A program made the position numbers and the translations under genes. Of a stretch of 64,000 nt of DNA, positions 35,301 through 47,300 are shown in pieces. Source of the stretch: Haliclystus octoradiatus (Eukaryota; Cnidaria; Staurozoa; Stauromedusae; Haliclystidae); the NCBI GenBank assembly GCA_916610825.1, contig OU744452.1, positions 2,267,543 through 2,331,542 on the forward strand. The letters are read 5' to 3'. Position 1 is the stretch's first letter; each line of letters opens with the position of its first letter. Under the pieces are notes generated by a model. The model was not told the DNA's origin. It saw only the letters and a program-made list of their open reading frames with translations, and made no database searches.

Positions 35301-38300
35301 CAAAATATAAGGAGATTTCTGTGAAGGCACCCTGGCCATTTTAAAATAACCTCCTTAATAACATAAAGGATAAAAGCCTGCCAAAGTCAAGGTTGCACGT
35401 TTTTGCTTACAATTTTATAAGGTACAATTATTACAATGTTTTCATGCTGGCTTTTTTTCATCATTTCAGAGCCGAAAAGCGTATGTTAATAAACAAAATA
35501 TGATATAAACTTGCCAATTTATTGATTATTCAGAATAAGGAACAAATATCAAATAAGCGGGAGGATTTTGCTGAAATCAGGAGGGCGGAAGAGTAGTCTT
35601 GAAATAGGGAGACTTTCGACAAAATCGAGAGGGTTGAGAGCTTTGTATATGGGAGCCATGTTTACAATCTAAAGGAATTAAGCATATACTAAAGACAGTT
35701 TGCCTTGACATATGTAAGGTGATGCTATAGAAAATCATTTATGGTCATTTAGACAGGTGATTGCTTTAGCAGGGTCGGCTGTAGTTGTGCGTCAATTGCT
35801 TTTGTTCAGATTAACTACGTGTAAGATTCATAGCAATACCATGATCTGCTCACTTTCATATTCAAAGGTTAGTCTACATTTACAGAACCATCTGTCTCAT
35901 AATATGTTAAATTAATTTCAAGGTTGTCTATTTCTTCTTGTATTGGATCTCTACAAATACGAAGTAACACCTGAATACTACCGAGAGAATGTTGGCAACT
36001 GGATGAGTGTAATATTGGCTCATGCACCAGATGCTACCATTCTCATTGTACCAACTCATTTGGATCTATGTAAAGATAAGGTTTCAATTAAGGAGAAGTG
36101 TAAGCATGTGATGCAAAATGTGTGGAAAGATGTTAATAAAAGAGAAAAGGATTTAGAAACAAGTCGCCTTGACAATATCCACGGTGATGATCAATCGTCC
36201 CGTGTAACTCATGTATCTGATAAATGGAAAAAACATATTAGTTCAGCACTACAACTTGGTGATGAGGTGAGTTGCAAAGACAGGACAACAGTTTTTTCTA
36301 ATGAGACTTGTGAGGCATATGTTGTATCTACATACCAGGCTATCATACCTCTTTCAGTAACAGAAATGGCAATCAAGCAATGATTTGTATGATTATTTAT
36401 TTGAATGTCAAGCAGCATTATTAAATCAATCACAGAACATAACATATCTTTTAAAAGTTGAAGTAACTTGAATACAATGTTTGCCGGTGTCTGTTACTTG
36501 CGTGTGTGCGTGCGTGCTTTGCGTTTTTCCAGGAAATACGTCATAATTTATCACCTTTTTGGCTTGCAATTCTTAGTGTCTTAGTGTATTCCAGACCGTG
36601 TTACAGACTTGATGAATTTAATAAGAGATCAAAAAGTAAAGCTATAACTAAGGATTTTCCATGAATTGTTGAACATGATTTGACAGAAAATCCATCACAT
36701 GAAATGAAAACGCAATTATTTGTAGGGGTTAGAAGGTTTTGAAATGTTGATCGGCCTTATCTATTAACAAGTCAGGACTAATTTCTACTACATTCTTTAT
36801 CATTTTAATTTAAAATTGGTGTAATATGTTAGTTGTTACTGTATATAAAACAGAAATATCATAAAACGTTATAGCTGTCATTAATATCATTAATTTTGGC
36901 TGTCGAATATTAAATGTTCAATAAATCATATTAGTGATAAATTAATCAAGTCTAGAGTAAAGTCCCCGTCAATTACAACATTAGAGCGACTGTAAAATTT
37001 AACCTTTTGATTGAACTTTTTTCATAACATCGAGACATCTAAAAATAGTAATACAAGAAGGTGATAAATTATGACGCATTTCCTGGAAAAGCACGCAACG
37101 CACATGCACACACACAAGTTACAGACACAGAATGTTTGCTACAAAACCTATGTAAATTGACTACAGTATGTTCATATCAATAAAATCAAGGAGAGAACTG
37201 GGGGTACTATTTTTACCTTTTCTAAGATATCTTTTCAGAAAAGTATTTATATCTCAAGATGTGTCAAAACATGTCATCTTGGTATAAATTTACCAATTGT
37301 ACCCACTTGAACCAACCACAATACCTTTTAATTATGTTTCAGTTAATGGTGTCTTCGGATTCAACTACAACTGTCTCAATCAAAATGATCCCAGTTTCTT
37401 CATTTGGTAAACTTGATGGTATTAGTGAATTGAGAAAAGAACTTATAAAAGTCCTTACCAATTCAGATGTGATGCCACTGGTCAGGAGAGAAGTACCAAC
37501 CGTTTACGCAGATCTAGAAGAGTATTGTGTCAATCAAAGAACGACTACCCCGGTGATCAAGTTAGATGTTTTTATTGAAACAGTCAAATTCAAATTTGGT
37601 ATGACTAAAGAAATGATAATCTCAGCTTTACAATACTTTGATACAATCGGATCTGTGTTGTACTTCAGCTATGGAACATTTAATCGTTTTGTTTTCTTGG
37701 ATCCAGAATGGTTTATTATTGTTTTGAAGAGAGTATTTAACCACAACGCTGATAATGTTATTGAATTTAAAGATGAATTTGTTGATCTGTATGATTTAGC
37801 ATTTGATGATTTTGTGCAACTCAAGGAAGAGCTACTAAAAAATGGAAGGCTAAGCATACAACTTCTGAGGTACTGATATTTCTGATACGTAATGAGCATG
37901 ATAGCAGATATTCAGTGTCACATAATGACCTTATGTTTTCAATTTTACAATTATTCCTTGTCGATATATATTCTTGCTTCATATTTCAATGGAATAGTTT
38001 CACTTTAAATAATCAAAGTATGAACATCATCAATAAAGTTCACAATTGACGTTGACCAGTTATGTTGGAAGAAGGTTGTGAAAGTTGACCGCCTGTTTTA
38101 AATATTGTTCAAGGGTCCTGTTTTTGTTGTTAACACATATGTAAGGCTGATAGTATATTAAAAGCTTTCAATGCTGTTTGACAAAAAGAGGGAGATACCC
38201 GGGGAGCCACATGGGTGGCTCCTTCTAGGGGTCTGGGGTTTGAAATTGCAATTGGCTCAAAGGCCTCTCCTGATCATTTTTAGAGCATTATTTGAAAAAA

Positions 38301-41300
38301 GTAGTAGGAATTTTCACAATGCAAGTTAGCGGAAGAAGGCCCTAAAAAGCTGGAGACTGCGGCTCAATGTAGGAAATTTGAAACTCTCTTATATCCTTCA
38401 AATCATCCAATACAAGATGGAATGGCGGAATTATTTGTTTGCTTCTGTCAGACTAAGCATAATGAAATTTCAAAATCTGAAGAAAGGAAACAACATAGAT
38501 TCCATCGATTCAAAATACCTCGAGTTTCGGAAAGGAAGAATATATTGAACATGCAGTGCATGTCATAATAGATTGATGATGATTAAAATGATTGATTTTG
38601 ATATTAATACTTGAATATCCAATTGACATACTAAATTGTGCATTTCAGATGTATTTGGTCAGACTATGTTGCAAATAATGATGACATGATGTACTTCCTC
38701 ATTGACATCCTTTGTCATTTCAATCTTGTAATTAATCTTGGAAAGCAAGAGGATTTATCTGATAGTACCTCATTGATTCTACTTGTTCCTTGGTTCTTTA
38801 AACCAGCACCAGAAGATGTTTTACACAAACTGAATAGGCAAGAGATTAAAGATAAGGATTGGGTAAGTAACATACCGCTCAGAACTCTGCCCATTTGATA
38901 CTTTCTTAAAGATGATACCGTAATCCAGCGCGTATAACTCGCACTTTAAAGTCAAAATTTTGTTCTTCAAAATCATGGTGCGACATACGTGCAAAACACA
39001 AAAAACATCAACAATTTTTCGAAATTTTTGTCCATTTTTCAATAACCTCTTTTCTTGTTTTTACAACGCATGCGTAGTAGGACATAGAAAACATGCTGGA
39101 ATCTTTTCACTTGTTTAGAAAGAAGTGAGACATCAAAAAACAACATATTAGTTCATTATAACCGTAAAGAAATTATGCAGTTCATTTGATTTGTTATCTA
39201 CTGAATTGTACAATATTGAGGAATAAAATGTTATTTAAAATGGCTGTTTTTAAAACTGGATTATTACTCTTTATTTTACTCTTTCTCTGGCGTTTATGGT
39301 TTTTAAAATTCATGATAAATTGGTTTTGATTTGTTTTTGTTGTTGTTGCTATGACTGTGGATTATTTCACAAAAACATTGACATATTTTCTTATCACATA
39401 CTAGTTTACTAGAAAGACCTGAAAATAATTTTCAAATTACAGTGATTTCTTCCATATTTTATGTTCAAATGATTCAAAAATCAAGATGCGACTTATACAC
39501 GCAAAATCAATAAATTCAACTTTTTTGCTTGAAAAATCACCCTGCGACTTATACTCGCGTGCGACTTATACACGCTGGATTACGGTAGATATAATGTTCT
39601 AAAATATCACAAATGTTTTCTGCGATCTGATCGGTCGAAAGAGCTAAACAAGGAAAAGTTGGGAGACAATCGGGAAGCTAAAAATCCCTCGTGATTTTTT
39701 AGCGCTTCACTCGTGTGAATTCGTGTCTCCCAACTTTTCCTGATTTATTCAAATATGAATACAAACATTTGCAAGTGTGTAATAACCCTTAATTAATGAC
39801 TGCTATAATATAAAGATATAATAGTCAATAATATGATTGTTGATGCTGTTACCCTAGCCCTTAATTGATAATTATTTGATGCATGATTGTTGATCAAATC
39901 GCATCTCGGATCTTAGGCTGTGATCGATCTCCAAAGTTTTTCAGAAAACTGTTAGGTATATATGTTGATCAACGTGTAAGTTTCATATTTGAGTATTCAA
40001 TTTATGCGTTACTTTGTAATTATACAATTATGTTTGAACTGGCAGTCGCGTATTATGCAAACATGCCCTGATGAATTTTATGTGTTGCCATTTCACGTTG
40101 TTTGGATATTTAAATGTACCGTGTATAGTATACATAACATTTTGTTTTTGCATTGGTTTGCAGGTTGAAATAACCGTTCAATTTAAATCCATCGTTTCTC
40201 CGTTCCCTGTTGGCTCATTTGAGCGTTTCATTCCTACTATTTTTCATGAGTTCGATCATTCTATTGCTTGGCAAGATACTTTCCTTGGAACTGGAGCCAA
40301 CTGCAAAGTATGTTGTACCATGGAAAGTGATGGGCGTTGTGGCAAATTAATTTTAAGAGGAAGATGTCTCCAGGAAGATATTGATGACCTGTGGAAGTCA
40401 TTAATACGAATCTTCAAGGTTCAATTTTTAGGATTATTATTTCAATATTCTACATATAATAATAATAGCCATCTTATTCAATACTTATCCATCCATTTCG
40501 ATTACTTTAGATTGCAGATGATTTTTTTGTGTGTCTACCTGGTCTTGGTTGCATTAAACGACAATCATTATGCCCAAGTTGTGTTAAAAAATCCATTGTT
40601 GATCCATACAAATTCAATATCTCATCTTGGCATGATTATAAATGCAAGACAAGTATGTTATTATGTGGGAAAGAAAATTCACTGATACCAATCAATTTGA
40701 TACTACCACCAAAAGGTAAAACAAACTTCAACATGTCAGAAACTAATTTTTAACCTGTTGTAATTATACTTTGTTTGCTAGTGTATTATTCTATTCTATT
40801 TCGTTTCTTTTCCTCTGATGATGTTGAGATTATATTAAAGCAAAAACAGAACAGATACTTTAATGCATATAATTACAGTTCTGTATTCTTAATATCCCCC
40901 CTCTGGTATGGATGAAAAGTGTCGTATGACAATGATTAAAGATATTCATGAGTCAATGAGTACAACGCGAGATCCAACATAATCTAATCTTATTAATAAA
41001 GAACATCTACTTTTATAGTCTACATCAAAACGAGGTTAATATAAAGAGGTTATATATACAGGAATAACAATTACGTAATACGACAACTTCCCTTTATCTA
41101 AATTAAAGCAAATATTGTTATTACTGATGTTGTCTTTTTACCAAATTAATTAATTAATTAATCTATTTTATTTATTAACTATAACCAAAACGATTTGGTT
41201 GACGAACAATTCTTGATGAACGCCGTATTGACATATGTGGTGAAGATATGTTTGAATCAGCTGGTTGAACTGCTGATGATGATGTTGTATCGGGTGTGGG

Positions 41301-44300
41301 GCTAGTCCTACTTGTTTGTTCTAAATTGCAGTCTACAGGGGCATTGCCAATTTGATTGTTCGAAGCTAATACTGTTCTCTCCCCCAATTTTAACCACGCT
41401 GTGTTTGATCCTTTTGCAACAACAAATGCAGCTTTCCGAGAGGGTGTGGAATTTGTTGGCTTATACATTACAATGTCTCCGGGTACATGATCGGAAACAA
41501 AAGGGACTCTGAGATTTCTCCCCATAAAAAATTTGTGCAGGTGATTCTCCGCGAGCATTCGAAGTAGTTCTGTGTACCAGCAAAATCTTGTTTAGAAACA
41601 TATCGAAAGAAACGCGCATATTGCGATGCCAAGCTTTCATGGCACGCTTCACTGTTTGGACCGACCGCTCTGCAAGGCCGTTAGCGCGAGGGAAATAGGC
41701 GGGTGATTCAGATTTGTAGCAACCAGATTTGGCTAGCCATGAAACAATAGCGTCATTGACGAATTCTTGCGCATTATCGGAAACTAAGTGTTTTGCGACA
41801 CCGAAACGGGCAAAAAGTGATGAAAATATTCGAATAATATTTGGAGTGGATCGGTCTGGACATCGGAAAGCTTCAATCCAGCCGCTACCAGCATCAACAA
41901 TCATTAAAACATTTCCGATATCTGGGACATGGCCGAAATCCATATGTAATCTTTCCCAAGGGTCAGCTTTTGGCCATTCATGTACTGATTTAGCAGTCTT
42001 AGGGCGCAAAGTACATCACTGTTCACAAGAAGATACATAGCGGTCTATGTCACGAGCCATGCCTGGCCACCAAGCACTCTTTGAGAGAAAGCGCTGGGTT
42101 GCATTTATACCTTGGTTGGTAGAATGTGCTTTTTCGAGAATTGAACGGCGGAGCGATGCAGGAATAAAAGCAATAGAACCGAAATAGATAACGTCGTTAT
42201 GTATAGTTAAATTTTGGTTCAAACGCGCAAACGGACGCTCAGCTTCACTGGGATTGGCCCAATTGCCCGAAATAATACGCCCTTTTAGAGATTGTGCGAT
42301 GACATCAAGGTGAGTAGCATTTTTTAAATCGGAAAAAGCAATAACTGGCTGAAGAAAAGCCTCGTCACAGCTACGTGTGACTTCGACAGCAGCAACAATG
42401 TCTTCGCGGGAAAGGATGGAAGACACTGAAAGGCGAGATAATGCATCAGCATGACAGATTTCAGTTCCGGGCCTGTGTTGAATATTAAAATCAAACGCCA
42501 TTAATTTTATGGCCCACCGACTGATTCGTGCCGAAGCAGTTTTTTGGATTGGTTGATCAGCACCAAATAATTGGATCAAAGCCTTGTGATCCGTGATAAG
42601 TGTGAAATGACGACCTAAGAGCAGTTGACGCAGCCTTTCTACACACCAAACAATACCGAGACCTTCCCTTTCAGTTGCAGAGTATTTTTTTTTCAGCTGG
42701 AGTAAGGGATTTTGAAATAAAAATAACAGGTTGGCCATCCTGTGTGAGGACACCAGCAATACAATGGTCTGATGCGTCAGTGGTCAATGTCGCTTCTTTT
42801 AGCAACGAATATGGTTGAACAAGTGGTTTACTTGAAAGTTCAGATTTGAGATTTTCAAACGAACGAGCACAATCATTATTCCATTCAAAAGCGGTTTCTT
42901 TTTTGCGTAATAAATTTAGCGGTTTTATTTTGTCTGCAAAGTTTGGTATGAAACGCCCAAAAAAATTCACCAAACCAACAAATGACTCAATTTCTTTTTT
43001 ATTTTGAGGAGGACGCATGCTGTTAATTTTATTGACAAGGCGATCATCTGGTTGAATACCAGAAGCTGATATGCAATAGCCCAAAAACGAAACTTCAGAA
43101 ACACGCTGCGTGGATTTTTCCATATTTGTTTAAAGATTCTTCAGTAGTGGCATAAATAAGGACATCATCCTGATAAGCAATTGTGCCCTTTAAACCTTGC
43201 AGGACATCTTCAATTACATGTTGAAAAATAGCCGAACTGTTGCGCATGCCCATTTGTAAGCGGGTTACGCTATAAAGGCCTTTACTAGTGTTGATAATAG
43301 ATAATTTTCGCGCGTTATCGTCGAGAATTACTTGCCAATAGGCGGATTGCAAATCAATTTTCGCGAAGAAACGTGCACCATCCATTTTTGCAAAAATTGT
43401 TTCAGAATTCGATAGAGGGTAATCATCGAACAAGATTTTGCTGTTTACATGGACACTAAAGTCTGCGCACATTCGTAATCCACCCAATTTTTTTTTTATC
43501 CAAACAACAGGAGATGCATTTTCTGCCCCGCCCGATTCAATCGGCTCAATAACCCCCATCCTCTCTAGCCGAGTTAGCTCTAGGTCTACATTTTCTTCTT
43601 TTTATAACAGCACTGTTCAAGGTGCCCACGTTTGTTGCAATAACCACATCTATTGTTGAAAGCCGGACAAGCACGCGGAGGGTGTGTCCCATCACAGAAT
43701 TTGCATTTATGACTGTTTGAAGCTTTGTTGGTTGAGCTTTTAACATAATTAACAACCACTTTTCCTTCATTAGGTAATGTCGTTCGTTGTAGAAATGTCT
43801 GCGTCATATCGTAGAGGCGGACACGTTCTCTTAAATCCTCAAAAGTAGCCGTTGGCATTAGTCGTATATAATCCAGCAACTCTCTGGTGACTTTGACATC
43901 GTTGGAGCAGTTTATAAAAACCAATTTCTTTAACTCTTCTGATGGGTCCAATGTTTCTTTGAACCGTGAAAAGTCGCATCTTTCACTTTGATAATTGATT
44001 CTAGTGTAGACATCTTCTACTGACTCATCTGGCAATTGTCGTATTGCTAAAAATGTAGTGCGTTCAGCAATCAAAAAACGCTCTTTTGGCTCTATGTATT
44101 TACAAGCGATAGCATAAATGTCAGCAAATGGCATTTGTTCAAGCTTCTTTGGTGTAACCAATCTCGACAATGTGATATATGATGTCTCTCCACACATTTC
44201 TATGAACATATCAGTTTGCTCTAAATACCCGTCTTTGGAAAGATCACCATCTTCAAGATGATCTTGACGGCATTTAGCATTAAACAAAGCAAACCAAGCG

Positions 44301-47300
44301 TTTGCTTTCTCGACATCATCTAAGACTAAAATTCTTTTTCGGTCCATCGCGATGTCAGCGAAGATTCTTTGTACTTTATAACTCGCAGCGCCAATTTGTC
44401 GTATGACAATGATTAAAGATATGCATGAGTCAATGAGTACAACGCGAGATCCAACATAATCTAATCTACTTTTATAGTCTACATCAAAACGAGGTTAATA
44501 TAAAAAGGTTATATATACAGGAATAACAATTACGTAATACGACAAAAAGCAGGACATTAAGCGAGGTAGGAATATGATAGTTGATATGGAGAATTAAAAC
44601 TAGAGATCAGTTTCATGTGGGGATATTAAGCAACTAGGTGGGACATTAAAAGAGAGGATATTAACCGAGTTTCACTGAATATATATTAATGCTTTACAAG
44701 GTGTAATGATTACAGTAGTCATTTATTGCTGTTTTTCAGATCTGTTTGAACAGAGCCAAAGTGGAAAGGAGTTAGACATTCTACTATCAACTTCTAAAGG
44801 TATGATATTTTAAGGATTCATACATATCTGTATAGGATATTAGATTAGAAACAGAAAGTCATCGTGTCTGCAAAAAATTTACGTTATTAGCTCAATGACA
44901 CTTGTATGAGCTAAGATACCAAATTCCTGTCTGACACCTCTCAATTGAAATAATTTTGAGCCATTCAGCAGCATTCTCATGAAGGACTATCTCCCATAGT
45001 CGTCTTATTAGGCCATATTCCCAGTAGGTGAAAATTTTGAAAGGCCTGGGAAAAGAAACCAAGGAGACTAGTGCAGCTAGACAGTAATCATAAACAGTGT
45101 TTGAAAACAATCAAACCAATCAATCAAAGTGCAGGATCATGACGCAATATTTTATAAAATATTATATCATACTAAGATTGTGTTAATCTGAATCATTCTC
45201 TTATGCTTAGATCAAATTGAATCAATTAAAGACAGAAGTCATGAAGATGAAGAAAAAATACCTGTTGAAAAATGTGAGTCAATAATAATCTTGAAATCGA
45301 TAGACCTGTGTATATTAGGTTTTGGTTCAAATTAGGAATAACTGATGTTTAGTCATACAGATCTTGAAATTCAACATACATACATGTATCTCATTCTGTT
45401 GCATTGGGGACATTAAAAAAACATTTTCTACATTGTATTTAAGTTTAAAATTCAACATAATTTTGACTGATGGTAATCGTCCGTTAGTTGAAACATAACA
45501 TTCCGTGAGCTACAATGCAACAAGAGAGACTAGATCAATAGCCATGAATTCTTAACTTTTAAAAAATTGCAATGAAAACTTTATTCTACTTACAGTAACA
45601 ATTATTCATGACTCACAAGACACTCCAATAATGTTCTCATTAATTATATTATAAGTTAAAAAGTAACAAATTTTTACAAATATATATACTAAAAGATAAC
45701 AATAGACTAAATATTATAAATACCGGTAACTTAAACATTAGGGACCTACTCGAGTCTTGCTGTGTATTCAGAAAGGGTTTGATTTCTTTTATGTATAGCA
45801 TCTCATACACTAAACGATCCCTTTTTGATTGATTGAAAATTTTTGGTTCTTTTTTAACTTGAAAATGGCAGAAGTTGAATCTAGCCGAAACGTTGTTGAA
45901 AATAATAATAAAATTTCATAATTGTTGCTATTAATTTTTTCATTGAAAGTAATAAGTAAACGACATCTTATATACAAATACCTTGAATCATAAATTTTAA
46001 TCATTAAGACAACGTTAAATCCTGATTCAGATAAAGTAAACAAGGATTATAGTTGGTATGCATTGGTGGTGGCTCTCAAAATTGTATGTTAGCGATTACG
46101 TTACACATCTTTTTTTCTAGTTTACCCGATGACAAGTGATCCACGTGGCCTATGTGTTATTATAAACAATGTTGAATTTAACAAAGGAACGGAACTGGAT
46201 GACCGGAAAGGCAGTGACGTAGACGTGGAGAGACTAGAAGAGACGTTTGAAAAGCTGAAATTTCATGTATCTATACATCGCAATCTGAAAGCCCTTGATA
46301 TCATTGATTTGGCAACAGAGATAGGATCACAGGATCATACTAAATACGATTGTTTTGTCATGTGCATTCTCTCGCATGGTGATAAAAATGTTGTTTGTGG
46401 AGTTGATGGTATAACAGTCGCAATTGATGACATAAGGATGAAGTTCGATGGAATTCGTTGCCCATCCTTATTAGGAAAGCCAAAGTTTTTCATTATTCAA
46501 GCATGCCAAGGATCAAAATACACCAGGCGTGTAACAAGTGATGGCCCATCAGAAGTAAATAGTGATACGGTATCACAAATGAATGTTTATTCAGATGGCA
46601 AATCTGCAAGAATTATTGATAACGACGACACAGACTGGTTAGTGTGGGTCGCTGCAACACCAGGTATGTCATAACATCTTCATAATATTTATAAACAAGT
46701 ATGATAAGACATTGTGAGTATTCAAACGATAATAATATCAACGGAATTAAGACGCGGCTTAATTTTTCATGAACCTGTGTTGCCTTGTGGGACTTGGATG
46801 AAAAGGCGATCAGTATCTGTTTAGTATAGCAGACTTAAAAGTCAATTCTGTGACAAGGAAAAGACGATTATATTATGCCCTTCAGGTGTTGATGATTCAA
46901 CTATGACTAGCTCATAAAATGACAATAACATTTCAAGCATTACCATTTCACAAAATGATAATGAACTTTCAGGCAATTTCATATTCATTAACCGGTTCGT
47001 AAACAAGTTCAATGAAGTTTTCATGAACTTATGGATTTTTTTCACAAGGTAAGGCTGACCTTACAGTAGAGGTCAGCAGAGCGACATTGATACTCGGCTT
47101 CTACATTAACATGTAACCAATCCACTTGCATTGGGTAGCTCAATGGGGTTGAATTCAGCTTCAAAAATGGATTATTTACATTATCATTTTGTTGACAATT
47201 CCCTATAATAGCAACACACATAATGGCCGTTGGTAAACCAATCAAAGTTTTCAAACGTCAGTGCCGTATCTGGTTGTTGTAAACTGTGTTAACATGTAGC

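Larger units (their letters stand above)
40920..44544 (-). mobile_element. Compact Gypsy-type LTR retrotransposon, antisense in intron 7
   Basis: LTRs 40920-41085 (3') and 44397-44544 (5') start TGTCGTAT and end ATACGACA, differing by one ~18-bp indel and about two bases. They are flanked by AAAAG on both sides (40915-40919 and 44545-44549). Gag with two zinc knuckles runs straight into mid-RT, so the protease and the RT start are deleted. The element has frameshifts and is 3.6 kb, short for the class. It lies between exons 7 and 8 of the fusion gene on the opposite strand. Confidence 0.93.

Noticed and set aside
36209..36445. Antisense open frame over exon 3
   Set aside because: Shadow of the coding strand. 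Exon 3 has splice sites and clear ROC motifs.
39883..40071. Possible extra exon between exons 5 and 6
   Set aside because: No suitable splice sites in the right phase, and exon 5 joins exon 6 in frame with good COR similarity.
40518..40715. Exon 7 starting at the AG at 40516-40517
   Set aside because: That acceptor would shift the frame out of the Cys-rich COR end. The AG at 40509-40510 keeps it.
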